Assembly: GCA_012510325.1 (NCBI GenBank)
Contig: JAAZIG010000195.1
Location: 1-11,015, forward strand
DNA length: 11,015 bases
From: Bacillota bacterium
GTDB taxonomy: Bacteria; Bacillota; Dethiobacteria; DTU022
Reading direction: 5' to 3'
In this document: piece by piece, positions 1 to 6,284 of the stretch
Layout: every line of letters starts with the position of its first letter
Position numbering within the stretch: the first letter of the stretch is position 1
The notes under the pieces: model-generated
What the model was told of the DNA's origin: nothing
The model's database searches: none
What the model saw: the letters and a program-made list of their open reading frames with translations, nothing else
Made by a program: the position numbers and the translations under genes

Positions 1-1946
1 CGGTAGCCCTTGAGCAGGGTGAAGGCTTTGGTTTCGGCGATCATCTCCTCGATGGCCCGGCGGTTGTCTAAAGCAGAGGCCAGGCGGAAAGAGATGTCCT
101 TGAGCAGATTTACGTAAATGCCGCCCAGGCCGAAAGCGATCATCGGGCCAAACTGAATATCCCGGGACATGCCGATAATGACCTCGATCCCGTCGTCGAC
201 CAGCTTCTGCACCTCGATCCCGTAGATCGGTGCATCGGGCAGGTAGCGGTTGACCCGCTCCATGATGCGGTGGTAGGCGTTCTCCACCTCATGCTGATTG
301 TGCAGCCCGAGCTCGACGCCGCCGACATCGGTTTTGTGGGCGATGCGCGGCGAGGACACCTTCAGCACAACGGGAAAACCGATCTTCCGGCTTATCTGGC
401 AGGCTTCCTCCGGGGAGGTGGCCAGATAGGTGTGATTGACCGGGATTCCGTAGGCGGCCATCACCTTGGAGGATTCATGGGATAGCAGCAGCACGCGCCT
501 GTCCTTGAGCACATCATAGAAGGTTGCTTTGACAATATCGCGATTGACCAGAGGGGGCGGCAGGGGGGTTTCGAGGGCGTCGGCTCTGGTGAAGTTGGCA
601 TAGCGGACCATCCCCTGAAGCGCTGTTACCGCCGACTCGGGGAAGGTAAAGGTGGGGATACTGCTCTCCACCAGCAGCTCTTTCCCCCGGGCCAGCGTTT
701 TGCCGCCCATATAGACGGCGAAGACCGGCTTGTGCGGATAGTTCTTGCTGACCTCCATGACGGAGCGGGCCGTGTTTTCCGGTTCCGCCACCGCCGTCGG
801 GCTGAGGATGACGATGACGTTGTCAACGCCCTCATCTTCAAAGGCTTTCTCCAGGGCGAAGCGAAACCGGTCCACCCTGGCGTCGCCGAGCACATCGATG
901 GGATTATAGATATTTGACTCCGCCGGTAGATTCTCCCGCAACTGTTCGAGGGTGTCCTTCCCCAGGCGGGCCATCTTCAGCCCCGCCCTTTCGATGGAAT
1001 CGGTGGCGATAATGGCGGGGCCGCCCGAGTTGGTGATGACAGCCACGCGGTTGCCCCGGGGGAGCGGTTGCGTGGAAAAGGCGCGGGCCAGATCAAAAAG
1101 CGCGCGGATGTTGTCCGCTCGCAGCACCCCGCTCTGGCGAAAGGCGGTGTCGTAGGCCTCGTTGCTTCCGGCGAGGGCGCCGGTGTGCGAGCTGGCCGCC
1201 TGCGCACCGGCGGTGCTGGTCCCCGACTTCAAGATCACAATGGGTTTGCTCTTGCTCGCTTCAGTGCAGACGCGAACAAACTTTTCCCCGTCGGTGATAT
1301 CCTCGGCGTAGACGAGGATGACCTTGGTTTGGGGGTCGGCGGTGCAGCTCTCGATAAAATCGATTTCGCTGAGATCGGCCTTGTTGCCCAGGCTGATGAA
1401 ACGGGAAAAACCCAACCCGGCCTGAAAGCTCCAGTCAAGAATGGAAATGACCATGGCCCCGCTCTGCGAGATAAAAGAGATATTGCCCTTTTCGGGAAAA
1501 CCGGCGGCAAAGGAGGCGTTGAGGGGGGCGTGCGTATCCATCAGGCCGACACAATTGGGCCCGACCAGGCGCATATTATAGTGTTGTCCGATCTCCTGCA
1601 GCTCCCGTTCCAGCTTCAGCCCTTCGCCGCCGATCTCCTTGAAACCGGCGGTGATGATGATGGCTCCCCTAACTCCCGCCTGGCCGCATTCCCGCAACAC
1701 CCGGGGGCAAAGCTGAGCCGGCACAGCGATGACCGCCAGCTCCACCATGCTTTCGACAGAAGCTATATTTTTAAAGCAGGGCAGACCTAGAATCTCTTCC
1801 GCTGTGGGGTTGATGGGATATATCTTCTGCCCATAACCGCTTTTAATCATGTTTTCGACGATGACATAACCGATTTTCTCCGGAGAGGCGGAGGCGCCGA
1901 TTACCGCCACCTGCTCCGGATTGAACAAGAAATTGAGTTCGTCCAT
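1..1946 (-). CDS. acd: ADP-forming acyl/acetyl-CoA synthetase, single-chain alpha-beta fusion (3' end cut by window edge)
   Basis: This enzyme converts an acyl-CoA (typically acetyl-CoA) plus ADP and phosphate to the free acid, CoA and ATP, a cytosolic substrate-level phosphorylation step. Reading the minus strand from ATG at 1946 gives 648 uninterrupted codons. Residues about 5-100 form a CoA-binding Rossmann domain (AVIGAS near residue 14). Ligase-CoA motifs follow: GPNC at 129-132, SQSGA at 160-164 and SSHTGALAGS with His254, matching the phosphorylated alpha-subunit histidine of the Pyrococcus enzyme. After a linker, an ATP-grasp beta-like part begins near residue 490 and holds HKTDVGGVELG with His537, matching the second catalytic beta-subunit histidine. 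Both shuttle histidines are present. Family fusions run near 700 residues, so about 50 are missing off the edge. AAGGAG lies 8 bases before the ATG. It is divergent from speD. Substrate (acetyl, propionyl, aryl) cannot be read from sequence; a protein acetyltransferase (Pat-like) is less likely because no GNAT domain is seen, though the C-terminus is cut. Confidence 0.93.
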   Translation of the reverse strand, partial: MDELNFLFNPEQVAVIGASASPEKIGYVIVENMIKSGYGQKIYPINPTAEEILGLPCFKNIASVESMVELAVIAVPAQLCPRVLRECGQAGVRGAIIITAGFKEIGGEGLKLERELQEIGQHYNMRLVGPNCVGLMDTHAPLNASFAAGFPEKGNISFISQSGAMVISILDWSFQAGLGFSRFISLGNKADLSEIDFIESCTADPQTKVILVYAEDITDGEKFVRVCTEASKSKPIVILKSGTSTAGAQAASSHTGALAGSNEAYDTAFRQSGVLRADNIRALFDLARAFSTQPLPRGNRVAVITNSGGPAIIATDSIERAGLKMARLGKDTLEQLRENLPAESNIYNPIDVLGDARVDRFRFALEKAFEDEGVDNVIVILSPTAVAEPENTARSVMEVSKNYPHKPVFAVYMGGKTLARGKELLVESSIPTFTFPESAVTALQGMVRYANFTRADALETPLPPPLVNRDIVKATFYDVLKDRRVLLLSHESSKVMAAYGIPVNHTYLATSPEEACQISRKIGFPVVLKVSSPRIAHKTDVGGVELGLHNQHEVENAYHRIMERVNRYLPDAPIYGIEVQKLVDDGIEVIIGMSRDIQFGPMIAFGLGGIYVNLLKDISFRLASALDNRRAIEEMIAETKAFTLLKGY

Positions 1947-1990
1947 TGAAGATATCTCCTTTTCCAAGACTGTTTCCCAGCGCTGCCTAT

Positions 1991-2020
1991 ATAATAAACT
2001 AAAAGGAGGCTCTTTATCAA
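1991..2020 (-). promoter_or_regulatory. Candidate sigma-A promoter for the ADP-forming CoA synthetase
   Basis: On the minus strand TTGATA (2020-2015) and TATTAT (1996-1991) are separated by 18 bases, a good match to the vegetative promoter consensus. Transcription would start near 1984, giving a leader of about 40 bases before the ATG at 1946. This is a by-eye consensus match only. Confidence 0.6.
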
Positions 2021-2029
2021 GGAAGAGCG

Positions 2030-2051
2030 GCAGCTTCGGGATCCCGGCTGC
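2030..2051. repeat. Inverted repeat between the two divergent promoters
   Basis: GCAGC (2030-2034) and GCTGC (2047-2051) flank the perfect palindrome CGGGATCCCG (2037-2046), with two unpaired T between the left arm and the core. It sits between the -35 boxes of the divergent acd and speD promoters, a position suited to an operator for either or both. No specific regulator family is recognised, and chance in GC-rich DNA is possible. Confidence 0.35.
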
Positions 2052-2066
2052 GGCCTGTTTTGTTCA

Positions 2067-2094
2067 TTGACTTTTTGACGAAGTTTGTTAAAAT
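2067..2094 (+). promoter_or_regulatory. Candidate sigma-A promoter for the speD-speE-ndk operon
   Basis: TTGACT (2067-2072) and TAAAAT (2089-2094) are separated by 16 bases. Transcription would start near 2101, about 40 bases before the speD ATG at 2141. This argues against a longer SpeD reading frame beginning at 2060, which would start upstream of its own promoter. Confidence 0.65.
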
Positions 2095-2140
2095 GAGGGC
2101 CGAAGTTTCACTTTCAAAAACATATAAGGAGGTATCAGAG

Positions 2141-2524
2141 ATGAGCGCTCTAGGCCGTCACATTTTAGCAGAGTTCTACGGCTGTCCACCGGAGTGCCTG
2201 AACGATCCCGTTCAAATCGAACAAGAGATGGTGGCAGCTGCTCTGGCAGCGGGAGCTGAGGTAAAAGGAACGATCTTTCACCAGTTCAGCCCCCAGGGAG
2301 TCAGCGGCGTTGTGGTGATCTCCGAATCGCATCTGGCCATTCACACCTGGCCCGAGTTCGGTTATGCCGCTGTCGATATTTTTACCTGCGGTCAAACTGT
2401 TGACCCGTGGGTTTCGTGTGATTACCTGAAACAGAAGTTTTCGGCTCAGAACGCAACTGCCAGGGAGATCCAGCGCGGCATCTTTGATGTCTCCCTGGAT
2501 CACAAGACAGTGGTCAACTATTGA
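2141..2524 (+). CDS. speD: S-adenosylmethionine decarboxylase proenzyme, bacterial class 1B
   Basis: SpeD decarboxylates S-adenosylmethionine to the aminopropyl donor used by SpeE. The proenzyme cuts itself to make a pyruvoyl group. The ATG at 2141 is chosen because AAGGAGGT ends 7 bases upstream; it gives 127 residues, the usual length of the Thermotoga/Bacillus form. The frame is open back to 2060 but that part resembles nothing in the family. The cleavage motif SESHLAIHTWPE places the pyruvoyl-forming serine at residue 63 (cut between Glu62 and Ser63). Ser55, His68 and Cys83 coincide in number with the processing and catalytic residues of the Thermotoga maritima enzyme, so activity is expected. 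It is the first gene of an apparent operon with speE, 21 bases downstream. Confidence 0.97.
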   Translation: MSALGRHILAEFYGCPPECLNDPVQIEQEMVAAALAAGAEVKGTIFHQFSPQGVSGVVVISESHLAIHTWPEFGYAAVDIFTCGQTVDPWVSCDYLKQKFSAQNATAREIQRGIFDVSLDHKTVVNY

Positions 2525-2545
2525 TCGGGGAAGGGGGCTCTGCGG

Positions 2546-3457
2546 TTGTCTTTTGACGAGTACAGATGGTTTATTGAGCAGTCGACACCTTCCACGGCGC
2601 ATATGTTCGGCCTGAAAAGGTATCTTTGCGATAAGCAAACGCCGTTCCAGCGGGTGGAGATTTTCGATCACGACCTTTATGGGCGCCTCCTTGTTCTGGA
2701 CGGCAAGATTCAGTCTGCAGCCTACGATGAGTATGTCTATCATGAAGCGCTGGTTCAGCCGGCGATGCTGTTGCACGAGCGCCCCGGCAGTGTTTTTGTA
2801 GCCGGAGGGGGGGAGGGGGCGACCCTGCGCGAGATCTTCCGCCATCCCTCCGTCGAGAAGGCGGTAATGGTCGATATAGACCGCGAAGTGGTTGCCCTCT
2901 GCCGCGAGCATCTTGGGGAGTGGCACCGGGGCAGCTTTGACGATCCCCGCCTTGAGCTCGTCATCAGCGATGCCCGGCGCCACCTCGAGGAGAACGAAGA
3001 GCGCTTCGATGTGATCGTCGTCGATATCCCCGAGCCGCTGGAGGAGAGCCCGGCGCTGAAGCTCTTTACCCGGCAATTCTATAGTTTGCTTCAGGAAAGA
3101 CTGGCCCCCGGCGGAATCATCGTGTTGCAGGCCGGCGACTTCGGCACCATCTTTTTTGAAGCGCACAGCGCGATATTCAACACCGTCAGGCAGGTGTTGC
3201 CGTATGTCTATTCGTATCATGCCTTTGTCCCCTCCTTTAACACCGAATGGGGTTATATTATCGCAGCGCGCGATTTTGATCCCGGGGCTGTTGAAAGGGG
3301 ACTCATCGACAGGCGCATTGCCGAGCGGAAGCTTAAGTTGCGTTTTTATGATGAGGAGACCCATCGCTATATGTTTGCCCTACCCAAAGACATCCGCAAT
3401 CAGCGGGACGGGGTCACCACAATTATCGACGATGATGAGCTGCTGACGACATTTTAA
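2546..3457 (+). CDS. speE: Aminopropyltransferase of the spermidine synthase family, Thermus/ACL5-like
   Basis: It transfers an aminopropyl group from decarboxylated AdoMet to an amine acceptor in the cytosol. It has 303 residues, starting at TTG 2546 after a G-rich AAGGGGG site; no ATG gives a better start. Family landmarks are LDGKIQS (51-57), DEYVYHE (61-67), the nucleotide-binding GGGEGATLRE (87-96), VMVDID for the cofactor ribose, and the catalytic loop VVDIPEP with Asp160 and Glu163. GGGEGA rather than GGGDGG, the LQAG segment and the YVYSYHAFVPSF region resemble Thermus aminopropyltransferase (acts on agmatine) and plant thermospermine synthase ACL5 more than ordinary putrescine enzymes. 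Glu163 replaces the second Asp of the usual DxxDP motif. Acceptor could be putrescine, agmatine or spermidine. No ornithine or arginine decarboxylase lies in the window to settle it. Its coupling to speD supports a polyamine role. Confidence 0.92.
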   Translation: MSFDEYRWFIEQSTPSTAHMFGLKRYLCDKQTPFQRVEIFDHDLYGRLLVLDGKIQSAAYDEYVYHEALVQPAMLLHERPGSVFVAGGGEGATLREIFRHPSVEKAVMVDIDREVVALCREHLGEWHRGSFDDPRLELVISDARRHLEENEERFDVIVVDIPEPLEESPALKLFTRQFYSLLQERLAPGGIIVLQAGDFGTIFFEAHSAIFNTVRQVLPYVYSYHAFVPSFNTEWGYIIAARDFDPGAVERGLIDRRIAERKLKLRFYDEETHRYMFALPKDIRNQRDGVTTIIDDDELLTTF

Positions 3458-3470
3458 CGGTTAGAGAGAT

Positions 3471-3479
3471 AAAGGAGGT
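3471..3479 (+). promoter_or_regulatory. Ribosome binding site that decides the ndk start
   Basis: AAAGGAGGT is a near-perfect Shine-Dalgarno sequence. Counting 7 bases onward lands on ATC at 3487, not on ATG, GTG or TTG. The first standard start codon in frame is GTG at 3511, 31 bases away, too far for this site to serve. Confidence 0.7.
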
Positions 3480-3486
3480 TTTCCAG

Positions 3487-3948
3487 ATCAGTACCAGACA
3501 GCAAACTTTTGTGATGGTTAAACCGGACGGCGTGCAGCGCGGTTTTGTCGGGGATGTGATCGGCCGTCTGGAGAAAAAGGGAATCCAGCTTGTTGCGCTG
3601 AAGATGATGCAGCTGTCGCCCGAGCTGGCCGGGCGTCACTATGGAGAGCATGAGGACAAGCCTTTTTTCAGCAGCCTCATCGATTTTATCACCTCGGGAC
3701 CGGTTGTAGCCATGGTCTGGGAGGGCGATGATGTCGTCTCAGTAACCCGCAGCCTGATCGGGGCCACCGATCCCCGGGAAGCTTTGCCCGGCACCATCAG
3801 GGGGGATCTCGCTCTCTTTACCGGAAACAATCTGGTGCACGGCTCCGATTCTCCCGAGAGCGCCGAGCGCGAGATCGCTCTCTTTTTTGCCGAGGAAGAG
3901 ATCTGCCGTTACCGGCTGCTTCTTGATCATTGGGTCTACGGTCTGTAA
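3487..3948 (+). CDS. ndk: Nucleoside diphosphate kinase, probable ATC start
   Basis: Ndk moves the gamma-phosphate of ATP onto other nucleoside diphosphates through a phosphohistidine. The body is unmistakable: TFVMVKPDGVQRG near the N-terminus, TIRGDLAL, and NLVHGSDSPESAEREI with the active-site histidine. Starting at ATC 3487 gives 153 residues and puts that histidine at position 118, the number expected for the family. It also keeps the first beta strand (RQQTFVMVKPDG). Starting at GTG 3511 or ATG 3514 would remove that strand and leave no usable ribosome binding site. No ATG, GTG or TTG lies in frame between the speE stop and 3511. A real AUC initiation or a single-base sequence error (ATG to ATC) are the two explanations. 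It is 29 bases after speE, probably in the same operon. Confidence 0.95.
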   Translation: MSTRQQTFVMVKPDGVQRGFVGDVIGRLEKKGIQLVALKMMQLSPELAGRHYGEHEDKPFFSSLIDFITSGPVVAMVWEGDDVVSVTRSLIGATDPREALPGTIRGDLALFTGNNLVHGSDSPESAEREIALFFAEEEICRYRLLLDHWVYGL

Positions 3949-3954
3949 GGAAAC

Positions 3955-4003
3955 GATAGCTGTAACGAAAGCGGAGCAATCCGCTTTCGTTACGACCGCT
4001 ATC
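3955..4003 (+). terminator. Long hairpin after ndk, possible operon terminator
   Basis: A perfect 13-base stem (3962-3974 with 3981-3993) encloses the loop AGCAAT. An outer stem GATAGC/GCTATC (3955-3960 with 3998-4003) extends it. It starts 6 bases after the ndk stop. There is no immediate T-tract; pyrimidine-rich sequence with a T run lies 20-30 bases further, so it is not a textbook intrinsic terminator. It could end transcription, protect the mRNA 3' end, or be read as an attenuating structure. Confidence 0.5.
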
Positions 4004-4014
4004 CCGCGCAGTCT

Positions 4015-4042
4015 TTCACTTTCCCCTTTTTAATATTATAAT
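4015..4042 (+). promoter_or_regulatory. Candidate sigma-A promoter for nfeD-slipin
   Basis: A perfect TATAAT (4037-4042) follows TTCACT (4015-4020) after 16 bases. Transcription would start near 4049, about 34 bases before the GTG start of nfeD. GGAGGTGA (4069-4076) is its ribosome binding site. Confidence 0.6.
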
Positions 4043-4082
4043 GGTACTGAAACCTTGATGCCGTGACTGGAGGTGAACCTAA

Positions 4083-5450
4083 GTGAAGATGCATGCTAAA
4101 AACGGTTTTAAATTACTGGTTCTTGTAGTTGTCGCGGCTCTTGTACTGACGGCGGGGATTGCCCCCGCTGCCGCATCTCCGGAAGCCGGGGGACCCGTTG
4201 TGGTTATTGAAGTGGAGGGGACCATCACCGCGGGGCAGCTCAGCTTTATCAGCCGCCAGATTAAGGAATCGGTGGAGCGGGGGGCCCAGCTGTTTGTTCT
4301 GCTCCTCGATACACCGGGGGGGCTAGTCGATGCGACCATCGATATCACCAAAACGATGATGAGCGCCTCCATACCGGTAGCGGTGCTGGTAACACCCGCC
4401 GGAGCTATCGCCGCCTCTGCAGGGTCTTTTATCATTCTTTCCTCCGATATCGCGGCCATGGCCCCCGGAACTACTGTCGGCGCCGCTCATCCGGTGCAGA
4501 TTACCCCCGAGGGGTCCACTCCGGCGGATGACAAGACGACCACCTTTCTCGCCGAACATCTGCGCAACCTGGCGAATAACAAGGGGCGCCCGGCCGATCT
4601 GGCCGAGAAGTTTGTCCTTGAAAATTTGACCCTGAGCGCAGAAGACGCCCACGAGGCCGGTGTAATTAACTATCTGGCAAAAGATCTGCGGGATTTTCTG
4701 GAGCAGCTCGACGGGACCGTGGTGGAGAAGGACGGGCGGGATTATCCCCTTCAGCCCGCCGCGGCGGAGCTGATCTACCCCGAAATGAATGCCCGTGAAA
4801 AGATGCAAAACCTGCTCAGCGATCCTCAGGTGGCTTTTTTCCTGCTCATGCTGGGGCTGCTGGGACTATACTTCGGCTTCTCCAACCCGGGCACCTTTGT
4901 TCCCGAGGTGATCGGCGGAATCCTGCTGGTGATGGGGGTATACGGCATCGGCTTGTTCGATACCAGCACCACCGGGGTGCTCCTGCTTCTTTTGGGGGTG
5001 AGCCTGTTGGTGGCTGAAATATTCACGCCCGGGTTCGGGGTGCTTGGCATCGGCGGAGCCATTTCGCTGATGGCCGGAGCAGTGATGCTGCCCCTGGAGC
5101 CGCTCATGTCTACCGAGTGGTACCACTCGTTTCGTCTGACCGCTGTGGGCATTGTTCTCGCAGTGGTCCTGCTTGTGGCGGCAATCTCCTATGCCGTTAT
5201 CTACAGCCGCCGGCGCTGGAAGGACGGAGGCAGCTACTTTCAGCCGCCGACGAAAGGAATTGCTGTATCGGAGCTTAATCCTGAAGGGCAGATTAAGGCC
5301 AGGGGAGAACTGTGGCTTGCCCGAAGTGATGACGGTTCCACCATTCCCCAGGGAACCGAGGTGGAAATCATTCGCGCAGAGACCCTGTTCCTGTGGGTTC
5401 GTCCGCTGGATGGTAAAACCGATTTTGACAATGATCTGAAGGAGGCGTAA
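4083..5450 (+). CDS. nfeD: NfeD-family membrane serine protease (ClpP class), full-length form
   Basis: This is a membrane-anchored serine protease of the type that cleaves the C-terminal region of partner stomatins in Pyrococcus (PH1510), with a C-terminal NfeD OB-fold domain. The GTG at 4083 is chosen because GGAGGTGA ends 6 bases upstream; the protein has 455 residues. Residues 8-31 are a signal peptide or anchor. Residues about 38-220 form the ClpP-like domain, with DTPGGLVDA (76-84), the nucleophile in AASAGS (Ser112) and Lys151, the probable dyad partner by alignment with Lys138 of PH1510. Hydrophobic segments at about 249-265, 277-292, 298-336 and 352-374 form the membrane part. Residues about 390-450 fit the soluble NfeD domain. 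The stop is 3 bases before the slipin start, and the slipin's ribosome binding site lies inside this gene, so the two are co-translated. Physiological substrates in bacteria are poorly known. Confidence 0.93.
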   Translation: MKMHAKNGFKLLVLVVVAALVLTAGIAPAAASPEAGGPVVVIEVEGTITAGQLSFISRQIKESVERGAQLFVLLLDTPGGLVDATIDITKTMMSASIPVAVLVTPAGAIAASAGSFIILSSDIAAMAPGTTVGAAHPVQITPEGSTPADDKTTTFLAEHLRNLANNKGRPADLAEKFVLENLTLSAEDAHEAGVINYLAKDLRDFLEQLDGTVVEKDGRDYPLQPAAAELIYPEMNAREKMQNLLSDPQVAFFLLMLGLLGLYFGFSNPGTFVPEVIGGILLVMGVYGIGLFDTSTTGVLLLLLGVSLLVAEIFTPGFGVLGIGGAISLMAGAVMLPLEPLMSTEWYHSFRLTAVGIVLAVVLLVAAISYAVIYSRRRWKDGGSYFQPPTKGIAVSELNPEGQIKARGELWLARSDDGSTIPQGTEVEIIRAETLFLWVRPLDGKTDFDNDLKEA

Positions 5451-5453
5451 CTA

Positions 5454-6212
5454 ATGCCGCATTTTGCTGGTCCCATTATTATTTTGGCAGTGTTGTTTTT
5501 CATGTCGTCGATCAAGGTGGTCCGGGAATACGAAAGGATTGTTGTTTTCCGGCTGGGCCGCCTCATCGGTGAAAAAGGTCCCGGACTGGTGATCATTATC
5601 CCGCTCATCGACCGGACCGTAAAGATCTCCCTGCGCGTGGTGACCATGGATGTCCCCTCGCAGGAGGTCATTACTCGCGACAACGTGACCACCAATGTAA
5701 ACGCAGTGGTCTACTACCGGGTTGTCGATTCGAACAAGGCTATCGTCAATATTGAGGATTTTCGCTTTGCCACCGCCCAGCTGGCCCAGACCACGCTGCG
5801 CAGCGTCACCGGGCAGGCGGAACTCGATGAGCTGCTATCGGAAAGAGAGAAGCTCAATCAGCTCATTCAGAAAATCCTCGATGAGGCGACCGATCCCTGG
5901 GGGATCAAGGTCACCGCTGTGGAGATCAAAGATGTCGGTATCCCCGAGCTGCTGCAAAAAGCGATCTCCCGCCAGGCGACGGCGGAAAGAGAGCGCCGCG
6001 CCATTATTGTCCAGGCCGAAGGGGAAAAAGAGGCCGCTGTGAAGCTGGCGGAAGCAGCGGAGATCCTGAACAGCCAGGAGGGCGGTTTTTACGTCAGGCT
6101 GCTGCGCTCCATCCCCGAGGTGGTCAGTCAGCAGGGCTCCATTCTGGCCTTCCCCCTGCCCATGGAGCTGCGCCATCTGCTGCCGGTGCTCAAAGGGGAA
6201 AAAGAAGAGTAG
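5454..6212 (+). CDS. Slipin/stomatin-like SPFH-domain membrane protein
   Basis: SPFH proteins oligomerise on the inner face of the membrane and scaffold lipid domains or partner proteases. The product has 252 residues: one hydrophobic N-terminal segment (about 6-20), then an SPFH domain from about residue 22 to 180 that starts VREYERIVVFRLGR and contains RVVTMDVPSQ and TTLRSVTG, then an Ala/Glu/Arg-rich coiled-coil stretch (ATAERERRAIIVQAEGEKEA) and a short hydrophobic tail (ILAFPLPMELRHLL). AAGGAGG (5439-5445) within the end of nfeD serves it. The order protease then slipin is the conserved nfeD-slipin pair also seen in Pyrococcus (PH1510-PH1511), which implies the slipin is a partner or substrate of the protease. 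An intrinsic terminator follows its stop. Confidence 0.95.
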   Translation: MPHFAGPIIILAVLFFMSSIKVVREYERIVVFRLGRLIGEKGPGLVIIIPLIDRTVKISLRVVTMDVPSQEVITRDNVTTNVNAVVYYRVVDSNKAIVNIEDFRFATAQLAQTTLRSVTGQAELDELLSEREKLNQLIQKILDEATDPWGIKVTAVEIKDVGIPELLQKAISRQATAERERRAIIVQAEGEKEAAVKLAEAAEILNSQEGGFYVRLLRSIPEVVSQQGSILAFPLPMELRHLLPVLKGEKEE

Positions 6213-6230
6213 ATTCAAATCTGCCCGATC

Positions 6231-6267
6231 ATGTAGCCGTCTCCAATCCGGAGGCGGCTACATTTTT
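6231..6267 (+). terminator. Intrinsic terminator between slipin and lipid kinase
   Basis: ATGTAGCCG (6231-6239) pairs with CGGCTACAT (6255-6263), then a T-G wobble, then CTCC with GGAG, leaving the loop AATCC. Four further T (6264-6267) follow the stem. It begins 18 bases after the slipin stop. Its T-tract ends only 3 bases before the AAGGAGG of the next gene, so it may act as a partial terminator or attenuator for the kinase. Confidence 0.85.
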
Positions 6268-6284
6268 CAGAAGGAGGCGGAATA

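Noticed and set aside
1068..1790. Plus-strand open frame of 240 codons opposite the ADP-forming CoA synthetase
   Set aside because: The minus strand encodes a complete, motif-rich enzyme here. The plus-strand product has no family features.
2001..2010. Strong ribosome-binding-like AAAAGGAGGC on the plus strand upstream of speD
   Set aside because: No start codon follows at usable distance, and it lies within the spacer of the minus-strand acd promoter.
2060..2140. N-terminal extension of SpeD from ATG 2060
   Set aside because: The predicted promoter (2067-2094) lies inside it, the strong ribosome binding site points to 2141, and the residue numbering from 2141 matches Thermotoga SpeD exactly.
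2165..3364. Minus-strand open frame of 399 codons opposite speD and speE
   Set aside because: It lies antisense to two well-supported enzymes, has no ribosome binding site and shows no recognisable domain. Its length is a by-product of codon bias in a GC-rich gene.
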